Positions 23,798 through 31,724 of a DNA stretch of 64,000 nt are shown here, one piece after another. This stretch comes from Unio delphinus. Taxonomy: Eukaryota; Mollusca; Bivalvia; Unionida; Unionidae. The notes under the pieces were generated by a model. That model worked only from the letters and a program-made list of their open reading frames with translations, ran no database searches and was not told the origin of the DNA. The position numbers and the translations under genes were made by a program. The stretch's first letter is position 1; each line of letters starts with the position of its first letter. The stretch lies in NCBI GenBank assembly GCA_029339505.1, contig JAQISU010000348.1:2207501-2271500 (forward strand), written 5' to 3'.

Positions 23798-24076
23798 ATG
23801 TACCATCAAGCTAACGTATTCATCTTCGACAGGGTTAAACTGTACGACGCTATCCGCGAGTGTTTCAGAAATAACATCGCTGGGGATTTCAGAATTGTAA
23901 TATCTGAGAATGGCGATGAACGATTTGTGTTAACGACGCGGCAACAAGAACAATTACGTGAAAATGGAGGCGTCGCGGTGATTACTTGCTACTACGACCA
24001 GATCATCCATTATGCACATAACTGCATGAGCAAGTCCAGACTGATGAGTATCCTTTCAGGAGAAAATCCTATGTAA
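23798..24076 (+). CDS. Small hypothetical protein, E1 only
   Basis: 92-residue frame on the strand opposite to the late block and divergent from it. It predicts a compact alpha/beta protein: DRVKLYDAIRECFRNN helix, DFRIVISENGDERFVLT strands, RQQEQLRENGG helix, VAVITCYYDQ strand and a final helix with HNCMSKSRLMS. I recognise no family. E2 has no clear equivalent in the matching gap (43404-43839). Even composition and plausible secondary structure favour a real gene, but support is modest. Confidence 0.45.
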   Translation: MYHQANVFIFDRVKLYDAIRECFRNNIAGDFRIVISENGDERFVLTTRQQEQLRENGGVAVITCYYDQIIHYAHNCMSKSRLMSILSGENPM

Positions 24077-24194
24077 CTTGTGTAACAAGTGAAGTGTAAC
24101 AAGTGTTACAAAAAACGCTAAAAAAAAAAAATAAATAAATTATTTAAATTATTTACGAAAGCCTATTATTTTTTTTTTAGTAACACCCACGTGG
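24077..24194. terminator. Inverted-repeat, A/T-rich gap between convergent genes
   Basis: GTAACTTGTGTAACAAG and GTAACAAGTGTTAC form overlapping inverted repeats at 24073-24108, followed by A- and T-rich runs. It sits between the ends of two convergent genes and could serve as a bidirectional end signal. No other content seen. Confidence 0.35.
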
Positions 24195-24551
24195 TTAAGA
24201 TACGGGTCGCTCCTCGTTTAACATTTTTCTAAGATCACGAACTTTAGAACCAATTTCAGCTCGTTTTTGATATTCTTGGCCAAGCTTTTGACGTATTGCT
24301 TCAACGGTGCTAAATAGCGTTATAAATAAATTAATGTCGTTACCGTACAAACAACCATTGATGGATTTTTGAATTCCTTTCACGAGCCTGTACATCCTAG
24401 GTAAAACATAACGACCCTTACTAGACAGATATTCAATATCTTCATATTCCGAGGTAATCTTGTCAACGTCGAGACTTTCAGATAATAATACCCCTTTATT
24501 ATTTAAATTTGAGATTTCAGCAATTATAGCATCTACATCATTGATATCCAT
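24195..24551 (-). CDS. Conserved small helical protein
   Basis: 118-residue, mostly helical protein of unknown function. Features: NDVDAIIAEISNLNNKG helix, LLSESLDVDKITSEYEDIEY acidic part, LVKGIQKSINGCLYGNDINLFITLF core, and a charged coiled-coil end (RQKLGQEYQKRAEIGSKVRD). E2 encodes a diverged, unbroken homologue (43068-43403) with the same LSEGLDSDQILSDFEDI and RSDLGREFELKKIINSKA blocks, so the protein is maintained in two separate lineages. It sits at the boundary between late genes and the non-coding region, but its role is unknown. Confidence 0.65.
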   Translation of the reverse strand: MDINDVDAIIAEISNLNNKGVLLSESLDVDKITSEYEDIEYLSSKGRYVLPRMYRLVKGIQKSINGCLYGNDINLFITLFSTVEAIRQKLGQEYQKRAEIGSKVRDLRKMLNEERPVS

Positions 24552-24608
24552 TATTTTTATAAATATAGTATACTGTATCTCTAATTAATAAAAAAAAAAC
24601 ATATATGA

Positions 24609-24794
24609 CAACACATCTTTGGAACTCCTTGGGTGCCTTCGCATCCAAGTAAGCCCAAGGGGACCCGAAACATACATCTCCGGCGGGAGGCCTAAGGTGG
24701 CAAACGCCATCTTAGACCGCCCAGAAGATATGCTTGAGGTATAACGTCACAACATAGACGGCACAATGCCATATATTTCCACTCGAGTGTTGTG
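24609..24794. ncRNA. Candidate structured RNA in E1 control region
   Basis: This segment is richer in GC than its surroundings. It has a possible closing stem (ACAACAC at 24610 with GTGTTGT near 24788), a CCTTGGG...CCCAAGG hairpin (about 24627-24660) and a 10-bp stem CTAAGGTGGC / GCCATCTTAG (24692-24714) extended by GGCGG/CCGCC and ATCT/AGAT pairs. No protein frame fits. The strand is undetermined and no RNA family was recognised. Confidence 0.35.
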
Positions 24795-24882
24795 GCAAAT
24801 TTTAGGCATAACATTAATTAACTTAATTAAGGATGGATTATAATTCAATGGAACGATGATGGTATGATATGGGCGTGGTAAA

Positions 24883-24992
24883 CCAAACCAACATGGCAAC
24901 CCATGAAATCGAATTCATGGTTGCATGAGTTAGAAAAAACACCAACCCACGCTACCGAGAATTCGATAGCATGGGTTGCCATGTTGGTTTGG
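24883..24992. repeat. 34-bp-arm inverted repeat (long hairpin)
   Basis: The left arm (24883-24916) begins CCAAACCAACATGGCAACCC; the right arm (24959-24992) is its near-exact reverse complement, with a 42-bp loop. It lies in the non-coding centre of E1 and would form a strong cruciform or RNA hairpin. An origin, terminator or packaging signal are all possible; none is proven. Confidence 0.8.
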
Positions 24993-25060
24993 CTGAGGGG
25001 GACCGCCCTCTACCCCAATTAATAGAAAAAAACATCTTCCGTTTCGCCATCAAATAATGT

Positions 25061-25139
25061 ATCTGCTATGGGGACCGAACACGTAGTTGATAGATCTATG
25101 TTTACAAGACAAACACGATACCATTACACCACGAACAGT
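25061..25139 (-). ncRNA. tRNA-like segment
   Basis: On the minus strand it shows a box-A-like TGGTGTAATGG, a perfect 5-bp anticodon-like stem TGTTT/AAACA around the loop GTCTTGT, and a T-loop-like GTTCGGTCC. The outer ends (CTGTT and AGCAG) can pair. The D- and T-stems are poorly paired, so this is a tRNA-like or decayed tRNA sequence. E2 has a recognisable counterpart at about 42600-42676. If read as a tRNA, the loop would place CTT in the anticodon. Confidence 0.4.
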
Positions 25140-25715
25140 CATACAGAATAGAGATTTTTTAATATATATATCTGATATACTTAACAATAAGAGATTTTTA
25201 AAATAGACAATTTTATGCTGCAACAATGAGAAATATTTTAAACAAAATAATACAGTTGTTTAATAAAACAGCGTTTTTATACTCTGTTATAATTCTCTAG
25301 ATAAAATACATTCACATACAAGGAATTTTAACCACGCCCACCTACTTCAATGAATAGGAAACACTCGCGTTCTGGCTGAGCGAACATAGGTAATGCGTTA
25401 GATTATAAAGAATTTTTGTACTGAAAAGAACGAGTTAGCTGTCTGCTTTACTGCTAGTCCACACACCCCCACACATGAGATATGTAGATAAATAAAAATA
25501 ATAATGCAGTTTTAGCCCACAAGCGACAATAAAAAGTTTTATTCTCTATCGAAAACTCATGCATTATATCTCCATTACATTCACGTGGGCGCGCCTAGTC
25601 AAGGTATACAGGTAATATAGCAGGCGACAAATTCCTTTGACGTCATCATACAAGGGAACTTAGTAGGTAGAGTGTGAATTGTAGTGCGGATTTATCCATA
25701 AAGGATTTATCTCCC
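25140..25715. other. E1 non-coding region
   Basis: AT-rich sequence with no supported gene between the tRNA-like segment and the HNH gene. It includes a patch near 25320-25400 with CACGCCCACC and a short GTGGGCGCGCC near 25586. Confidence 0.5.
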
Positions 25716-26216
25716 TTAAATAGTTTCAGTGTATACGAACTTTATTTTATGACCATTTTTTTTAGACAGAGATGTTTTAATGATTTTTTCAGCAACAAAT
25801 CGAATTGAAGTACTACAAATATCGAAATATTTTCCAGCCGCATTTATCGACTGAAAGCTTCTCTCTTCATTATTTTCTAAATCAAACGATTTCACACCCT
25901 TGGGATGTTTTGCGTGCTTACCAGCGTTGCTTTTTAAAAGGTTATCGCGCTGCGAGACGGCTTGAAGATTCCCAAGACAATTATCAGTCTTCACGCCATT
26001 TATGTGATCAATCACAAGGCCGTCTTCGATTAATCCGTAAAATGCTTCATAGATGGCTCTGTGACAGAGATACTTCTTCCTCCCAGCTGAAAACATCAAA
26101 TATCCCATATTATTCAGATATCCAACCGGTTCTTTGAGTCTGCGGTGCCTGACAACACCATCACTAGAAGCTTCGTAATTAGCAAGCACTGGGTGAGGTC
26201 TGAAATCTTGGCTCAT
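25716..26216 (-). CDS. NUMOD4/HNH homing-type endonuclease
   Basis: 166-residue endonuclease of the HNH family that resembles stand-alone homing enzymes. An N-terminal NUMOD4-like part (FRPHPVLANYEASSDGVVRH, then LKEPVGYLNNMGYL) is followed by an HNH block (HRAIYEAFYG, then LVIDHINGVKTDNCLGNLQ), and the C-terminal part (SINAAGKYFDICSTSIRFVA) is a NUMOD1-like DNA-binding helix-turn-helix. Catalytic His and Asn residues are present. E2 has an unbroken homologue (41501-41977). It is followed on the same strand by the zinc protein. Whether it serves the element or is a passenger is unknown. Confidence 0.85.
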   Translation of the reverse strand: MSQDFRPHPVLANYEASSDGVVRHRRLKEPVGYLNNMGYLMFSAGRKKYLCHRAIYEAFYGLIEDGLVIDHINGVKTDNCLGNLQAVSQRDNLLKSNAGKHAKHPKGVKSFDLENNEERSFQSINAAGKYFDICSTSIRFVAEKIIKTSLSKKNGHKIKFVYTETI

Positions 26217-26229
26217 TTGTATAATAATA

Positions 26230-26535
26230 CTACTTGTCTAATTTATTATCTGCTTTAATTATAAATCTCTGGATATAATCTTGAGGGGTTTTTATGACTT
26301 TGTCCTTGATTTTATCAAGGATGACGGAGTCATTGATTCGTTTGTCATAGTAGCGTTTTAGTTCCCTGTATCGCTTACCCCCACAAGCAAGACACAACTG
26401 CGATTTTCCTCTAACACCCACCCCACATTGGAGGCATGGGAGAGGGCCTTTTGAACCGTTTCTCACGCTTTGCATATGATACCCACAGAATTCACTTCTG
26501 CATGATTTGTTACACGGGGTTGTAGATCCAATCAT
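26230..26535 (-). CDS. Cys-rich zinc-binding protein
   Basis: About 101 residues, starting at MIGSTTPCNKSC as in E2; the frame is open seven codons further up. It has two Cys clusters: CNKSC..EFCGYH near the N-terminus, then CLQCGVGV and CLACGG, which together suggest two zinc sites. A basic helix (KRYRELKRYYDKR) and a TPQDYIQRF segment follow. E2 has an intact homologue (41154-41474). It is divergent from the polymerase gene across a very short control region and precedes the HNH gene. No named family was recognised; a DNA-binding or transcription role is only a guess. Confidence 0.65.
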   Translation of the reverse strand: MIGSTTPCNKSCRSEFCGYHMQSVRNGSKGPLPCLQCGVGVRGKSQLCLACGGKRYRELKRYYDKRINDSVILDKIKDKVIKTPQDYIQRFIIKADNKLDK

Positions 26536-26598
26536 TAGCCACTTGCAGTGATTCATTATACTATATTTTTCTATTTAAATACTTGTTTTAATTATAAC
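26536..26598. promoter_or_regulatory. Divergent promoter region of polymerase and zinc protein
   Basis: About 60 bp separate the two divergent start codons. They contain TATACTATATTTTTC and TATTTAAATAC, TATA-like boxes. The corresponding E2 segment (41091-41153) keeps similar sequence, which makes the encoded upstream extension of the polymerase frame (YLNTC.NY) look non-coding but conserved. Confidence 0.45.
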
Positions 26599-26838
26599 AT
26601 GGAGGAGTTCAAGAGATTATCGAAAATTAAGCCCTGGAAAAATACTAAATTCAATCTTGATAGGGAGTTCCAAAGATTATCGAAAATCAAACCTTGGAAA
26701 AATACTAAATTCAATCTTGATAGGGAGTTCCAAAGATTATCGAAAATCAAACCTTGGAAAAATACTAAATTCAATCTTGATAGGGAGTTCCAAAGATTAT
26801 CGAAAATTAAGCCTTGGAGAAATACTAAATTCAATCTC
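26599..26838 (+). repeat. 4x 60-bp tandem repeat in polymerase N-terminus
   Basis: Four almost identical 60-bp units, each encoding FxRLSKIKPWKNTKFNLDR in frame. E2 has one copy at the same place. Near identity implies recent expansion. Confidence 0.95.
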
Positions 26839-29800
26839 GATAGAGTCTCTGATACACCAAAACGTCTAATCGGTGATAGAACTATACTCGGTAAAATCAG
26901 GGAGTGTTTTAATGAATTCTACCGAGACGGTGCAGCATACTGTTGGTCGACATTTCGAATTATTGATGAAGATGTCAATGTACCCATCATCGATGCTACT
27001 ATGAACGATAAAAGAGCAGCTGAGATAATTTCACACCTTGGTGAAATTGCAAAGCAATTTCCATCCAAAGGGGAAATTCAAAGATGGAAATCCAAAGGTG
27101 GAAATCCAAAGGATTTCAAGCAAAGCAATTCCCAACAAAGCAATTCCAATCAGAAGTATTTTTTCAGAATAAAATTTATTATCGAAGTCGAAGGCAAATG
27201 GATTATTAGGGATAAATTTGAACCAATCCTTAAGGATAAAAAAACTGTCATTGTAAGTAAAGATTCCAAACCAGGAATTCTAACTGGAATTGACAAACCA
27301 TACTACGAAATATCCTATCCCGTAACAGCAATGGTTTATGGGATATATCCGTTAAATGATAAACCCGATATTGCAAAACTAGCTCCTATGAAATATTCAC
27401 CGTTGACTTCGTCAAGGCTCAATTGTGTAGCAACACGGGTAATGGAACACTTCACAAATGCATCCCGAGGAAATAAACTAACTGATCTGCGACGTAGGAA
27501 AATAACCGAATGGGAACTGACAGTGAAACAGCACGGTGCAAAGATTTCTAATATAGCTAAATTAGAAGCATCATTAAAATTCCCAATATCAGTAACAACA
27601 ATAACCGGAGAAGTATTATACGAACCGAAATATCAATCGCGAGGGGCTCCAATACAAATTATTGATCATAACGAACACGCGTGGACACCTGCAGTAACAA
27701 TATTTCCACGAGATAGAACCGTAAGATATATCCCCCGGAAATTTTCCGGGGAATTTTCCGGGGATGTTTTCTATGAAGAGAAATTATTTGATGCTATTCA
27801 TGCGTTGTGTAAAGATGATCCTGTGTCAGTGTGGTTACTTAGTAGTGCTGGTTCCGAATCAGGATTTGATCAATTTGTAAGACCAAATGGTGAATTATAT
27901 CGCGTTGAAGAATTAGATAACAGAATGAGAAAAATCGCTAATGATTTTTCACCGGAGAGTTCCCATGAAAAACTATTGACGGATAGTTTTACTATTCCAT
28001 CAGAGGTAGCTCACTTCGCAAGAGAAAAAAACTCATGGCGTCCAACACGAAGTGATTTTCTCGAGGACGTTAAATTGAGTTGCATCGAATTTGGTCATGG
28101 AGGACTGTGGAATACAAAATACCATCGTGACGGTATGATTTCAATTGATATATCCGCGTGTTATCCTGGAAGTTTTCTCGGGTATGGGGAATGCGCTGAA
28201 TACTTCAAACGATTTGGACACCCCACGCATGAAATGACTCGTGTTGCGATTAATGGACCATTGCCTGATTTTGATTTAACCGGATTCGCTCGTGTGATAT
28301 CATTTGAACTCGCTACAGGGTTACATCCGTGTAGTTATGTTTGGCTCGGTAGACACCTATCTGAAAAACACTGGATGCCAATAGTGCTATTGAGATATAT
28401 GATTGATTGTGGCATGCTGATATCGTTGATTGTTTCCGAAGCTATTATATGCTATCGAGCTCAGAAAGAAGTTTGGCTACCACAACCCGATCTAGATCGT
28501 ATAATCAGCGAACTACGAAAACAGTTTCCAGAAGAACAAATCATGAATTGGTCTAAGAAGTTATTTGAAATTAAAAAAGAACAAGCAAAAGATTTTGGAC
28601 GAAGAATAATCGGTAAATTTACCCAGGGTGGACGATACGACAACGCAAAATACTCTTCGCGGTTGATCATAGATGTCGCTGAATACGATTTTATTGTAGC
28701 GGATTTAATGAAACAGGGAAAACTTGTATCCCGTAAGGATGCTTTTCTATCCAATGGTGAGAAATTAGGTACGGTTGTTACCTACTGTGATGGATATAAT
28801 TCCCAGTACACACATTTGAGAAGTTCAATGCTAGCCTATGCTTGCATTAATCTATTTTCGATGATAAATAGATTTCCTAATACCGCGGTTAGAGTAGCCA
28901 CTGATTCGATGTATATACACAATAAGTACAAATCAGCTGTAGCGGCATTCACAGATCCGGAGGAAGCGTGGGGGCGTTGGCGATTTAAAAAGGAGATGCT
29001 ACATGAGTATTGTGAATCCGCAGACGTTGCCATGGATGAAAAGTACTTAAAATGTGATGAGATTCAATCAGAATTTTCTAATGCACCACCGGTATCTGAT
29101 CCAATATGTAGATACAAGACAGTTTATTTAAACGGTTGTGGTGGGTCAGGAAAGACAACTCGTGCAATTGAATTATATCGTCGTGGAAACGCTAGCGTTT
29201 CTAACATGATTGTGTTAACACCGACTCACAGACTCGCCAGAGAGATGATACAGCGAGGGGTAAATGCCTGTACTTATCATAGTTTCTTTCGATGGAAAGG
29301 CAATGAATGGACCCCTGATCGAATGGGTGATACATTCATTCCTGAAATCATAATTTGGGATGAAATATGCACGGTATCGTTGAGAGTATTACAAACATTT
29401 CTCGAGTGGTTGTTAAACAAAAACACAAAAGTCGTCATGTGCGGTGATCACGGCCAACCACCACCATTTGTCGGTGGATCTCCACATGAATGGCTAAAGG
29501 ATTCTGTAGACTATTATGAAGAAATTAATACCGACCATAGATCACTTGATGAACAATTACGCGAGTTCAAAGCACTGATTAGATTACAACCGGATAAAAT
29601 CCAATGCGAAATAGCACGTGAAATAATTTCAGAAACTCCCATGAATGATTTCTGGGAAACGTGGAGACCAAATGATTTGATAGTAGCAAGTAGAAAAATA
29701 GTCAGAGACACACTTCAGATGAAGTTATTTGAAACGCATAAAGAAAAATTTGCAACACTTCCAGTACCGTTGTGTTATAGGCCTTCGGATACACGAAAGC

Positions 29801-30429
29801 AGAATATTGAAGTTGATATTCCAGGACAGAGTGAAAAACAAATTCTCGTATTAAATGATATTGTGCTGGTTGATATCGGCGTCGTGGAAAATGCATTGCG
29901 TGCTAATAAATCCCCGTGGACGCTAGGATACGCAGCAACAATACACTCTTCACAGGGATTGACTATATCGGATACAATTGTTTGGATGGTAGATAATCGC
30001 ATCGAATGGTCAAATTTAGTCTATCTCGCAGTATCCAGAGTACGAAGAATAAATCAGCTTCGAAGAATTGTTGTTGGCGAAGCCAGTGGCGATGATGAAA
30101 TCATTGGTGATGATAATGACACAACAATAAGTGATATTGATGTTAGCATCATTAATAAAAAAAACTCTCCGGTTACAAACAACAGGACAAAAAAAAAACA
30201 ACGAGAATTTGATATTGATGCTAAATTAATAATCACTTTGAAGAAACAACAGAATAATCACTGCGCGAGTTGCAATTGTATAATGCGTTGGCAGTATTCG
30301 GATAAGGATCCTCGCCAATTCACCGTAGACAGAAAAAATAACAATCTCGGTCATGTCAGAAATAATGTGATGTTGACTTGTCTTGAGTGCAATAGACGCC
30401 GGGGTGCCAGCACCTTGGGTGCTAATTAA
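26599..30429 (+). CDS. B-family DNA polymerase - SF1 helicase - HNH fusion
   Basis: 1276 residues from the inner ATG (1293 from 26548). It is a replication protein combining three enzymes. Numbering from 26548: a 20-residue unit repeated four times (residues 19-98); a region with a GxxLYExKYxSRG..NEHAW block (about 350-380); polymerase motif A-like DISACYPG (about 534); motif-B-like GKFTQGGRYDNAK (about 690); motif C-like VATDSMYI (about 783); Walker A GCGGSGKTT (about 864); DEAD-type IIWDEICTVS (about 937); GDHGQPPPF (about 965); SSQGLTISD (about 1135); YLAVSRVR (about 1160); and a C-terminal HNH/zinc segment with CASCNC and CLECNRRRG (about 1237-1290). The motif order indicates DNA synthesis, unwinding and cleavage in one chain. 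E2 has a broken homologue. A protein-primed mechanism is likely from the TIR ends but not shown. Confidence 0.9.
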   Translation: MEEFKRLSKIKPWKNTKFNLDREFQRLSKIKPWKNTKFNLDREFQRLSKIKPWKNTKFNLDREFQRLSKIKPWRNTKFNLDRVSDTPKRLIGDRTILGKIRECFNEFYRDGAAYCWSTFRIIDEDVNVPIIDATMNDKRAAEIISHLGEIAKQFPSKGEIQRWKSKGGNPKDFKQSNSQQSNSNQKYFFRIKFIIEVEGKWIIRDKFEPILKDKKTVIVSKDSKPGILTGIDKPYYEISYPVTAMVYGIYPLNDKPDIAKLAPMKYSPLTSSRLNCVATRVMEHFTNASRGNKLTDLRRRKITEWELTVKQHGAKISNIAKLEASLKFPISVTTITGEVLYEPKYQSRGAPIQIIDHNEHAWTPAVTIFPRDRTVRYIPRKFSGEFSGDVFYEEKLFDAIHALCKDDPVSVWLLSSAGSESGFDQFVRPNGELYRVEELDNRMRKIANDFSPESSHEKLLTDSFTIPSEVAHFAREKNSWRPTRSDFLEDVKLSCIEFGHGGLWNTKYHRDGMISIDISACYPGSFLGYGECAEYFKRFGHPTHEMTRVAINGPLPDFDLTGFARVISFELATGLHPCSYVWLGRHLSEKHWMPIVLLRYMIDCGMLISLIVSEAIICYRAQKEVWLPQPDLDRIISELRKQFPEEQIMNWSKKLFEIKKEQAKDFGRRIIGKFTQGGRYDNAKYSSRLIIDVAEYDFIVADLMKQGKLVSRKDAFLSNGEKLGTVVTYCDGYNSQYTHLRSSMLAYACINLFSMINRFPNTAVRVATDSMYIHNKYKSAVAAFTDPEEAWGRWRFKKEMLHEYCESADVAMDEKYLKCDEIQSEFSNAPPVSDPICRYKTVYLNGCGGSGKTTRAIELYRRGNASVSNMIVLTPTHRLAREMIQRGVNACTYHSFFRWKGNEWTPDRMGDTFIPEIIIWDEICTVSLRVLQTFLEWLLNKNTKVVMCGDHGQPPPFVGGSPHEWLKDSVDYYEEINTDHRSLDEQLREFKALIRLQPDKIQCEIAREIISETPMNDFWETWRPNDLIVASRKIVRDTLQMKLFETHKEKFATLPVPLCYRPSDTRKQNIEVDIPGQSEKQILVLNDIVLVDIGVVENALRANKSPWTLGYAATIHSSQGLTISDTIVWMVDNRIEWSNLVYLAVSRVRRINQLRRIVVGEASGDDEIIGDDNDTTISDIDVSIINKKNSPVTNNRTKKKQREFDIDAKLIITLKKQQNNHCASCNCIMRWQYSDKDPRQFTVDRKNNNLGHVRNNVMLTCLECNRRRGASTLGAN
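29185..29201. repeat. Palindrome in helicase frame
   Basis: GGAAACGCTAGCGTTTC interrupts the helicase frame between two conserved blocks, adding residues NASVS. The E2 copy lacks it. The same 17 bases recur in the integrase gene at 30671-30687. Confidence 0.8.
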
Positions 30430-31384
30430 GACCATGCGGTGGCAATTGAGTATCCTCGGGAATCACTTGTAGTTGTTGTCGAGTAAAACCCCGCTGAGGG
30501 GCAGTTGAATCCAGTTTATAGATTGCTGGTCTACCAGTTGATCGTGTTATACTAGATATCTTATGCGTAGTGACGCTCCAAATAGGATCAGTAGCCCTTT
30601 TTCTACCCCCTTCAAGCTCTCCTGGTTCGTATAAGTACCTCACAATGACACTACTACCAAGAATTGGTTGGGAAACGCTAGCGTTTCTAGGGAAATCTTT
30701 TTGTGGTTGTACGGGTATAGACTTCTTTTTAATCGCGTTGATAGGTTTCATGTTGATTGTTCTAGTAATCTCGTTATTCAGTGCAGTAATCACAGCTGGT
30801 AACCTTTTGACCCATTCACGGGATCGCTTTTCTTGAATGAATTCTTTTTCGTATTGATATCCAAATAACCGCTCAGCAATCGTCCGATTAAATCGTTCGA
30901 CAATGGCCTGATCGCGATGTAGCGCAGTATGCCCTCGTCGTATGGTGACATTATGATTTTTCATTGTAGATAGAACTGCACCCTGAAATTCCTTGCCAGG
31001 ATCAACCTGCAATAGATTCGGCCAGTGCAGAGGACCTCGTCGATAAATCCTTTCAAATGCAGAAGCAACTTCAGTGGCTGATTTTGTTTTTAACGGTTCT
31101 GCTTCTTTGTATCGACTTGCAATATCAACTACGGTTAACGCGTATTTGTAACCACGATCATGTGGCAGAAATAATATATCAGCCTGATGAACTTCATTAG
31201 GAGCAGTCACATCAAAATGCGAGAATTGAATTTGTTTAGGTGGTGGTAGATAAATTTGCCATAGTGCCTGTTTGGATAACCAATCCGCCGCTGTAGTTTT
31301 TTTCACTTTTGCAGCGCTAGCGAGTTTATGGACTGCTGATTTACCCCTCCAGTATCCTCTTGGGGAATAATAAATTGATTCCAT
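30422..31384 (-). CDS. Retroviral-type (rve) integrase
   Basis: 320-residue integrase, starting at MESIYYSPRGYWRG as in E2 (the frame opens at 31402). It would insert element DNA into the host genome. An N-terminal helical region (KLASAAKVKKTTAADWLSKQ) precedes the RNase-H-fold core with catalytic Asp69 (HQADILFLP), Asp128 (LLQVDPGKEF) and Glu163 (QAIVERFNRT), giving the D,D(35)E pattern. The C-terminal part (SSVIVRYLYEPGELEGGRK, then DPIWSVTTHKI) resembles the SH3-like tail seen in Polinton integrases. It is convergent with the polymerase gene, overlapping by 8 bp. E2's copy is broken. The 5-bp target duplication of both elements fits a retroviral-type integrase. Confidence 0.93.
   Translation of the reverse strand: MESIYYSPRGYWRGKSAVHKLASAAKVKKTTAADWLSKQALWQIYLPPPKQIQFSHFDVTAPNEVHQADILFLPHDRGYKYALTVVDIASRYKEAEPLKTKSATEVASAFERIYRRGPLHWPNLLQVDPGKEFQGAVLSTMKNHNVTIRRGHTALHRDQAIVERFNRTIAERLFGYQYEKEFIQEKRSREWVKRLPAVITALNNEITRTINMKPINAIKKKSIPVQPQKDFPRNASVSQPILGSSVIVRYLYEPGELEGGRKRATDPIWSVTTHKISSITRSTGRPAIYKLDSTAPQRGFTRQQLQVIPEDTQLPPHGLN
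30671..30687. repeat. Palindrome in integrase frame
   Basis: GGAAACGCTAGCGTTTC, identical to the copy in the helicase region, adds residues NASVS in the integrase frame. The E2 integrase has no such insert at this place. Confidence 0.8.
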
Positions 31385-31388
31385 ATTA

Positions 31389-31724
31389 TTAATTACCAGC
31401 ACCCATCATCAATTTGCCTTTCATAGCTGATTTTACCAACCACGAAGCCAACTTTTCTTTAAAAGATTTATCAGGAATAGCATTTAACGCATGAATTAAT
31501 TTCACATCCGCGAGATGCCTGTTTTGCAGATTGCTGCTTTTATATGCAACATCATGAGCATGACACGCCTTATCAATAGCGTTTATCGGATACTCGCCGG
31601 ATCGGGGTTGATTTTGATCATCAAGTCTGATATCTAATCGTGTTCCGGGACCACAGTAGCTATATCCTGGAAGGTGCTTTTCTCCGGGGTACTTTGCCCA
31701 TGGGGTTCCAGGGAGCTTTGCCAA
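31389..31724 (-). CDS. Parvovirus-type phospholipase A2
   Basis: 111 residues as an independent frame. It has the calcium-binding loop YCGPGTRLD and the catalytic CHAHDVAY (His-Asp pair) of viral VP1-type PLA2 domains, then the SxLQNRHLADVKLIHAL helix and a basic C-terminal end (AMKGKLMMGAG). In parvoviruses this domain opens endosomal membranes during entry; PLA2 genes are also known in adintovirus-type elements. The coding frame can be read upstream of the ATG into RGGDIAAK, and it overlaps the zinc-ribbon gene in the -1 frame at a slippery run. In E2 the gene is dead by two stops, one of them at the calcium-loop Cys. Confidence 0.9.
   Translation of the reverse strand: MAKLPGTPWAKYPGEKHLPGYSYCGPGTRLDIRLDDQNQPRSGEYPINAIDKACHAHDVAYKSSNLQNRHLADVKLIHALNAIPDKSFKEKLASWLVKSAMKGKLMMGAGN

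Noticed and set aside
23798..24076. Treating the 92-residue frame as a shadow
   Set aside because: I kept it as a low-confidence gene because it does not overlap another gene and has regular secondary structure, though E2 lacks it.
26548..26598. Upstream start of the polymerase (YLNTC.NY extension)
   Set aside because: The segment is the divergent promoter and is only 17 codons; the similarity to E2 can be explained by control-sequence conservation. I cannot exclude the longer start.
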